Part shown: positions 6,554 to 8,832 of the stretch, one piece after another
How the letters are laid out: each line of letters opens with the position of its first letter
How positions within the stretch are numbered: the stretch's first letter is position 1
Source: Bacteroidota bacterium
Lineage (GTDB): Bacteria; Bacteroidota; Ignavibacteria; SZUA-365
Assembly (NCBI GenBank): GCA_018224345.1
Contig: JAGTUW010000173.1
Span: forward strand, 1-8,832
Length of the DNA: 8,832 bases
Direction of reading: 5' to 3'
Position numbers and translations under genes: made by a program
The notes under the pieces: model-generated
Told to the model about the DNA's origin: nothing
Database searches by the model: none
What the model saw: only the letters and a program-made list of their open reading frames with translations

Positions 6554-8824
6554 TCAGAGAAAAATGTAAAAGAGAATGACCACGCCCGTCAGAGCGAAAG
6601 CGATATAGGCCTGAATCCTGCCTGTCTGCGTCTTTTTCAGCAGGATCCCAAAGAAACCGAAAAAATACGCCGTTCCGTTGACGGCACCGTCCACAACCCA
6701 TTTGTCGAACAATCCGGTCCATCGCGACTTCCACAGGGCCAGCGAAGCAACACCGTTGACGGCACCGTCAATGATCCGGGCATCAAACCAATACGTCGCG
6801 CGGCAAACCAGATGTAAGGCAGGAAGGACGATCCATTTCTCATATATCTCGTCGAAATACCACTTGTTCAAAAGAAAACGGTACAGCGGTCCCACCTTCT
6901 TCGCGACACGGTCCGGATCAATCATGCGCCGTCTGTACACGCCGAATGCGAGCGCAATGCCGGCCAGCGCAAGCAGAAGCGACACTATCATCGCAGGCAA
7001 ATGCGCCTCATGCATGGCGTGCAGAAATTCCTGCTGGGATGCGTGCTCACGCACCTCCGATGCGTGCTCACGCACCTCCCCACCAGGGTGCACGAGCTGC
7101 TCCGATGTAGTGACAGCAGCCGTACCGTGATCAATCCTGTGCGCAGGATCGGCGGACACGGGTGCGTCGTGCGCCTGCCCGCCACCCGCAAAATCATGCC
7201 AATGCGTACCGGTCACCGTTGCCGGCGCGGGCAGCGATTTGATGAACCAGCCGGCGGGACCGGAGAAAGGATTAAAGGAGAAAAAGATCCACAATGACAA
7301 TGCGGCAAGCACTATGATGGGGATTTTCATCGTCATTGGGGATTCATGGATGTGCGCGTGGATGTCAGGACGTTTCGGCTCTCCGAAAAATGTCAGGATC
7401 ACCAGCCTGAACATATAGAAGGCAGTGAGTGCGGCAACGAAAAAACCGATCCATGGGACAATGACGGCGAGATCACCCTGCAGGCCGCCAAAGGCCCAGG
7501 CGCCGGCAAGAATTTCGTCCTTGCTCAAGAATCCAGAGAAAAGCGGGATGCCCGATATGGCCAGAGTCGCGATCAGAAATGTCGCAAAGGTGACCGGCAT
7601 TTTTCTTGCCAGGCCTCCCATGTTCCGGATGTCCTGCGCATCCGTGTCGTGGTCATCGATGCTGTGCAGTCCGTGATGCATGGCATGAATCACGGAACCC
7701 GACCCGAGAAAGAGACAGGCCTTGAACATCGCGTGCGTGACAAGATGGAAAAAGCCCGCTGTGTACGCACCGACACCGAGGGCAAGCACCATGTATCCAA
7801 GCTGACTGACGGTGGAATACGCCAGTACTTTCTTGATGTCGTTCTGAACAATGGCGATAGTCGCTGCAACGAATGCGGTGATGGTACCGATGGTCGCAAT
7901 GAAGACCAACGCGTCTCCGGACATCATCGGGAATGTCCTGGCCACCAGATATACGCCGGCAGCAACCATGGTCGCGGCATGAATCAATGCGCTGACGGGT
8001 GTCGGTCCCTCCATTGCATCAGGAAGCCAGGTGTGCAACGGGAACTGTGCGCTTTTGCCGATGGCACCCAGGAAAATGAGAATCCCCGCAGCAGTCAACC
8101 AGGCAGAAGAATCAAAAGGGAGATGTCCCGCAGCGAGATGCGCGAATATTTCATCGAAACGGAAACTTCCGTAACTCGTGAACAGAATCAGAATACCGAT
8201 CCACATTCCGATGTCACCGACACGGTTCATGAGAAATGCCTTTGTGCCGGCATAGGCAGGACGCGGTTTCTCATACCAGAACCCGATGAGCAGATAAGAA
8301 CTCAATCCTACCAACTCCCATGCGGCGTACATCATCAGGAAATTGTTCGTCACAACGATGCCGAGCATGGAGAAAGCAAACACTCCCAGATAAGCGAAAT
8401 ACCGGTGATACTTCGCGTCCCCATGCATGTACCCGATGGAGAAAAGATGTACGAGTGCGGTAATCAGTGTCACGACAACCAGCATGATGGCAACGGCACG
8501 ATCGAGAAGGATTCCGAGTTCTATCCGCAAAGGAATGCTGTTCCCGAAAACCATCATCGTACTGTTGAAATCAACCCAGAGAAAATTCAACTGAATCGGA
8601 GTCTGAGAGAAACCGTGGATCGCGGGTGTGTCCGGCAGTGCATAGACACCGAACAATACAACACACGCCAGTCCGAGATTCAGAAACATGAGCCCCGTGG
8701 CAATTACATCACCCTTGCGCGGAAGCCGTTTTCCGAACGCCAGAAGCAGCGCGAAAGAAAACAGGGGCAGGAAGAGTATGATCAGTACCAGTGTTAGTAG
8801 AGTGTGCTCTGTCATGGCTGTCAT
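6554..8824 (-). CDS. nuoL: NADH-quinone oxidoreductase subunit L (complex I, distal proton-pumping subunit) with a His-rich insert
   Basis: The 756-residue protein is clearly longer than the E. coli NuoL (613). It forms the far end of the complex I membrane arm and carries the long lateral helix. Channel residues are all present: E170 in AAWELVGLSSYLLIGFWYEKP, K257 in GKSAQFPLHTWLPDAMEGPTP, H282, K331/K332 in NDIKKVLAYSTVSQLGY, H360, H364, K368, and K435 in GFLSKDEIL. They match E144, K229, H254, K305, H334, H338, K342 and K399 in E. coli. The extra length lies mainly at residues 530-610. This is a hydrophilic segment with 11 histidines and a tandem EVREHAS pair, placed between the core helices and the C-terminal part. 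The C-terminus also repeats DGAVNG twice (686-691 and 712-717). The start is uncertain because only 8 bases precede the first ATG; a second ATG lies 3 codons in, at 8815. The nuoK gene is expected just beyond the right edge. Confidence 0.97.
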   Translation of the reverse strand: MTAMTEHTLLTLVLIILFLPLFSFALLLAFGKRLPRKGDVIATGLMFLNLGLACVVLFGVYALPDTPAIHGFSQTPIQLNFLWVDFNSTMMVFGNSIPLRIELGILLDRAVAIMLVVVTLITALVHLFSIGYMHGDAKYHRYFAYLGVFAFSMLGIVVTNNFLMMYAAWELVGLSSYLLIGFWYEKPRPAYAGTKAFLMNRVGDIGMWIGILILFTSYGSFRFDEIFAHLAAGHLPFDSSAWLTAAGILIFLGAIGKSAQFPLHTWLPDAMEGPTPVSALIHAATMVAAGVYLVARTFPMMSGDALVFIATIGTITAFVAATIAIVQNDIKKVLAYSTVSQLGYMVLALGVGAYTAGFFHLVTHAMFKACLFLGSGSVIHAMHHGLHSIDDHDTDAQDIRNMGGLARKMPVTFATFLIATLAISGIPLFSGFLSKDEILAGAWAFGGLQGDLAVIVPWIGFFVAALTAFYMFRLVILTFFGEPKRPDIHAHIHESPMTMKIPIIVLAALSLWIFFSFNPFSGPAGWFIKSLPAPATVTGTHWHDFAGGGQAHDAPVSADPAHRIDHGTAAVTTSEQLVHPGGEVREHASEVREHASQQEFLHAMHEAHLPAMIVSLLLALAGIALAFGVYRRRMIDPDRVAKKVGPLYRFLLNKWYFDEIYEKWIVLPALHLVCRATYWFDARIIDGAVNGVASLALWKSRWTGLFDKWVVDGAVNGTAYFFGFFGILLKKTQTGRIQAYIAFALTGVVILFYIFL
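7038..7079 (-). repeat. two perfect 21-base tandem copies within nuoL
   Basis: The same 21 bases occur at 7038-7058 and 7059-7079 with no change. Each encodes EVREHAS in the His-rich insert of NuoL. Each copy also holds a short inverted repeat, GCGTG and CACGC separated by two bases. The length is a multiple of three, so gain or loss of a copy keeps the frame. Confidence 0.9.
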
Positions 8825-8832
8825 TGTATTCG

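Noticed and set aside
7346..8797. Open frame of 483 codons on the plus strand
   Set aside because: It lies wholly antisense to nuoL, its product is a hydrophilic low-sense sequence with no recognisable domain, and nuoL is certain. It is a by-product of nuoL codon use.

Overview
All genes in this window lie on the minus strand, so it reads from the right edge to the left. The right two thirds (about 8824 to 3380) holds nuoL, nuoM and nuoN. These are the three antiporter-like membrane subunits of respiratory complex I, in the usual L-M-N order, with short gaps and every key proton-channel residue in place. The left third (about 3206 to 1) is a second block. It has a tetraheme cytochrome of the c554 type, an exported outer-membrane beta-barrel protein, an exported 11-heme c-type cytochrome, and the first 30 codons of a lipoprotein cut by the window edge.

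The block of most interest is the last three genes. The barrel protein and the 11-heme cytochrome are 9 bases apart, and the Shine-Dalgarno sequence of the second overlaps the stop codon of the first. The cytochrome and the lipoprotein overlap by ATGA. The order porin, periplasmic multiheme cytochrome, lipoprotein is that of porin-cytochrome conduits such as OmbB-OmaB-OmcB of Geobacter. I infer a trans-outer-membrane electron conduit. The tetraheme cytochrome upstream may be a periplasmic electron carrier feeding it. Complex I makes the proton gradient and reduces quinone, so the window may show both ends of one respiratory chain. The inner-membrane quinol oxidase that would link them is not visible.

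The organism is a Gram-negative bacterium with a periplasm, an outer membrane and cytochrome c maturation. A near-perfect TTTG-N20-TAnnTTTG promoter just after nuoN points to the Bacteroidota / Chlorobiota / Ignavibacteriota group. GC content is around one half by eye. An anaerobic or metal-respiring member such as an Ignavibacteria relative would fit, but the exact lineage is not shown by the sequence.

No tRNA, rRNA, CRISPR, insertion sequence or integrase was seen. There is no gene-free stretch above 300 bases. The two largest gaps are 3207-3379 (promoter region) and 2495-2654 (leader with a strong hairpin).
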